Translations under genes and position numbers: made by a program
NCBI GenBank assembly: GCA_009783205.1
Contig: WRHO01000007.1
Span: forward strand, 1-62,654
Length of the DNA stretch: 62,654 nt
From: Oscillospiraceae bacterium
GTDB lineage: Bacteria; Bacillota; Clostridia; Oscillospirales; Ruminococcaceae
Reading direction: 5' to 3'
Notes under the pieces: generated by a model
Databases searched by the model: none
What the model was told of the DNA's origin: nothing
What the model saw: only the letters and a program-made list of their open reading frames with translations
Part shown: positions 62,001 to 62,654 of the stretch, in pieces
Layout of the letters: each line of letters starts with the position of its first letter
How positions within the stretch are numbered: the first letter of the stretch is position 1

Positions 62001-62654
62001 TAAGTCCAAATGAACCAAATTAACTAAACCGCTTATGAGTGTTATGTCAGTGATTTGGTTGCCGCTCAAATGCAGATGGGTCAACCATGTCATTCTGCTT
62101 ATAAGCGTAAGATTACTGATTCTGTTGCTGTTCAAATACAGAATACGTAAGTTCTTTAGTCCGAGCAGAGGGGTAACATCACTGATTCGGTTGCCGTTCA
62201 GCCATAGCTCTGTAAGGTTCACCATATACTCAAGGTCTTCTATATCGGCGTTGGTGAGGTTCATGTTTGATAAATTCAGGTAAGTCAAACTCGTGCTGTA
62301 TTGAACCCCTTTAATTGTGATATGGGAAGGTGCGTCATAGCGTATATCGCAATTGGGTAAAGCCGTTCTGAGCGTTTTTATATGCGAGAATACGAATAAA
62401 TTGCTCCGCAAATCCAAAATTCTCAACTTGATAAGAACGCTTAAATGCTCAATGATAACAATTTGGTTATTGCTCAAATACAGCTCGATTAAATTCACCA
62501 GCACGCTTAAAACCGTAATATCAACGATTTGGTTGTAGGATAAATCTAAAACCGTTAATTTTAACAATGTGTTTAACGCCGTGATGTTGACAATCAAGTT
62601 GTTGTTCAAATATAAATGCGTCAGATTTACCAATACACTCAAAGCGGTAATATC
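59034..62654 (-). CDS. giant internalin-like LRR surface protein, 5' end outside the window
   Basis: This frame runs off the right edge; at least 1206 residues are visible, so the methionine at 62642 is only internal. Most of it is 22-residue LRRs of the LTNLTRLYLSNNQIVDITHLSG type. Every 290 residues a capping block appears with a Cys (LPNCDIRYDAP, VDCDIDHDA, LPDCEIVHDAP), a strand with QYST and the helix-like TNADIEDLEYM. After the last cap (LPDCDIRYDG) comes a proline/glutamate linker (PPTEEEPGPDTE), then two related beta-sandwich modules of about 120 residues (each with GTKQDNLGTF or GKKQDNLGIF) joined by a Ser/Asp linker. They look like carbohydrate-binding modules. Likely a surface or secreted adhesin; no cell-wall anchor is seen at the C-terminus. 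Confidence 0.9.
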   Translation of the reverse strand, partial: DITALSVLVNLTHLYLNNNLIVNITALNTLLKLTVLDLSYNQIVDITVLSVLVNLIELYLSNNQIVIIEHLSVLIKLRILDLRSNLFVFSHIKTLRTALPNCDIRYDAPSHITIKGVQYSTSLTYLNLSNMNLTNADIEDLEYMVNLTELWLNGNRISDVTPLLGLKNLRILYLNSNRISNLTLISRMTWLTHLHLSGNQITDITLISGLVNLVHLDLSYNQIIDITSLNLLVNLTHLYLNNNLIVNITHLNVLIKLTVLNLSHNRIVDIPVLSGLINLTELYLNNNLIVSITNLNVLTKLKILNLSYNKIVDITVLSVLINLTHLYINNNGIIDISPLSVLINLIWLDISYNQISIITHLNPLIRLTHLKIRGNILIYSQIRTLRGYLVDCDIDHDALEFITIGGVQYSTDLTVLDLSGKGFTSADLAQLRFMLNLTELRLSGNQITDLVFLSGLTNLSRLYLNDNLIVDLSPLAGLMNLTRLYLNNNQIVNITHLGGLVKLTRLNLSYNQIVDITVISGLVNLTRLYLSNNLIVNISHLSGLVKLTRLNLSYNQIVNITHLSGLTNLTRLYLSNNRIVDITHLGGLTNLTRLYLSNNQIVSIAHLSGLTRLTRLNLSYNQISDISSLRFLTSLTRLYLNGNKINNITHLRVLTNLRYLDLRVNLLILSWVIILQGELPDCEIVHDAPEEVDIGKDKYDTESIYLNLSNKKLTNADIENLKYMPNLRILFLDNNQISDLSALSGLTNLMHLYVRNNKISDITVLGELTNLRALDLSVNQISDLSALSGLTKLTNLELSDNKLKDITHLNSLTSLQVLDLSYNQITDITALSDLTNLWYLDLSDNQITDVTALSGLTDLTELYLAGNKITDITVLSGLTELLILDLRSNLIDVSQVNTLQTALPDCDIRYDGKLPNVPPTEEEPGPDTEIIVYNNDHPTLDYNGPWIVDTASDYLKGNAKFNGDETANFQATEASVKLKFTGTSISFIGTKQDNLGTFDVYINNVYVETVNPQIPLGDDPIRNQVLFSKDDLPAGENTIEIRVADGNYVLVEAFIVGSVSSGNNPDDDSDDDSDSTTVSPDSQTMYPYGHSAIQYPAGNWITYHTSTFFNGTDSVYNESTASVELQFTGTKVSIVGKKQDNLGIFRIYIDGVLAESVNAYSDASHLVFNQSEVLFTSDGLSSGNHTIRIEVDAGDYMIFDGFVVIS

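Noticed and set aside
59034-62654. Regular 66-bp periodic repeats that could suggest a CRISPR or satellite array
   Set aside because: They are in frame within one long coding sequence and encode 22-residue LRRs; there is no constant repeat with variable spacers.

Overview
The window looks like chromosome of an anaerobic, spore-forming, hydrogen-producing member of the Clostridia (Oscillospirales/Ruminococcaceae-like by general resemblance; the genus cannot be fixed from this sequence). Three groups of genes support this. The sporulation genes are spoIIGA-sigE, an alpha/beta small acid-soluble spore protein and a SpoVB/MurJ-type flippase. The anaerobic redox genes are pyruvate:ferredoxin oxidoreductase, an HndABCD-type trimeric [FeFe] hydrogenase and a second, sensory [FeFe] hydrogenase fused to a chemoreceptor signalling domain. 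Promoters are strongly sigma-A-like, repeatedly TTGACA-17-TATAAT. G+C is moderate to low by eye.

Layout. 1-770: edge of a minus-strand gene and a broken-looking small reading frame. 767-9100: secreted BspA-type LRR protein, Fe/Mn superoxide dismutase, alaS, and a soluble GAF-GAF-PAS-PAS hybrid histidine kinase. 9130-17515 (minus): TgpA-like transglutaminase, DUF58, MoxR ATPase, a small Smr protein, a large GH3 glycosidase and a small membrane protein. 17814-23071: SASP, HD-domain protein, purD, an unknown protein and glutamate dehydrogenase. 23256-31149: hydrogenase genes hndA-B-C-D, then spoIIGA-sigE, then the sensory hydrogenase. 31146-36553: flippase, a short FolC, and the rpmG-secE-nusG-rplK-rplA ribosomal operon. 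36610-53590: ordinary chromosomal genes (DUF6033-like, yicC, two VanY-like proteins of which one is dead, PHP phosphatase, Lrp regulator plus aminotransferase, SDR epimerase, ABC-F, rmuC, YnbB-like lyase, DUF5050 lipoprotein, nifJ). 53742-58866: tRNA-Leu(UAA) with a serine-recombinase mobile element at its 3' end (recombinase, XRE regulator, MobC, RepA-like ATPase, DUF6076 protein, no relaxase). 59034-62654: 3' part of a giant LRR surface protein that runs off the right edge.

How the genes fit together. PFOR supplies reduced ferredoxin. The Hnd complex can couple ferredoxin and NAD(P)H oxidation to H2 formation. The sensory hydrogenase with its MCP domain may report H2 or redox state to a signalling pathway. 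GH3, the LRR proteins and the lipoprotein suggest a plant-polymer or gut habitat.

The most unusual signals are non-coding. (1) A 92-97 bp structured leader occurs almost identically in front of rplK and the GH3 gene, ending exactly 3 nt before each start codon. (2) A wider motif, a hairpin followed directly by CGGAAAGG about 12-16 nt before the start codon, occurs at the histidine kinase, spoIIGA and sigE, with weaker forms at other genes. (3) Two copies of an inverted-repeat element share a core but have differing, still self-complementary arms. (4) At least four genes have a -10 box only 6-9 nt before the start codon, implying leaderless mRNAs.
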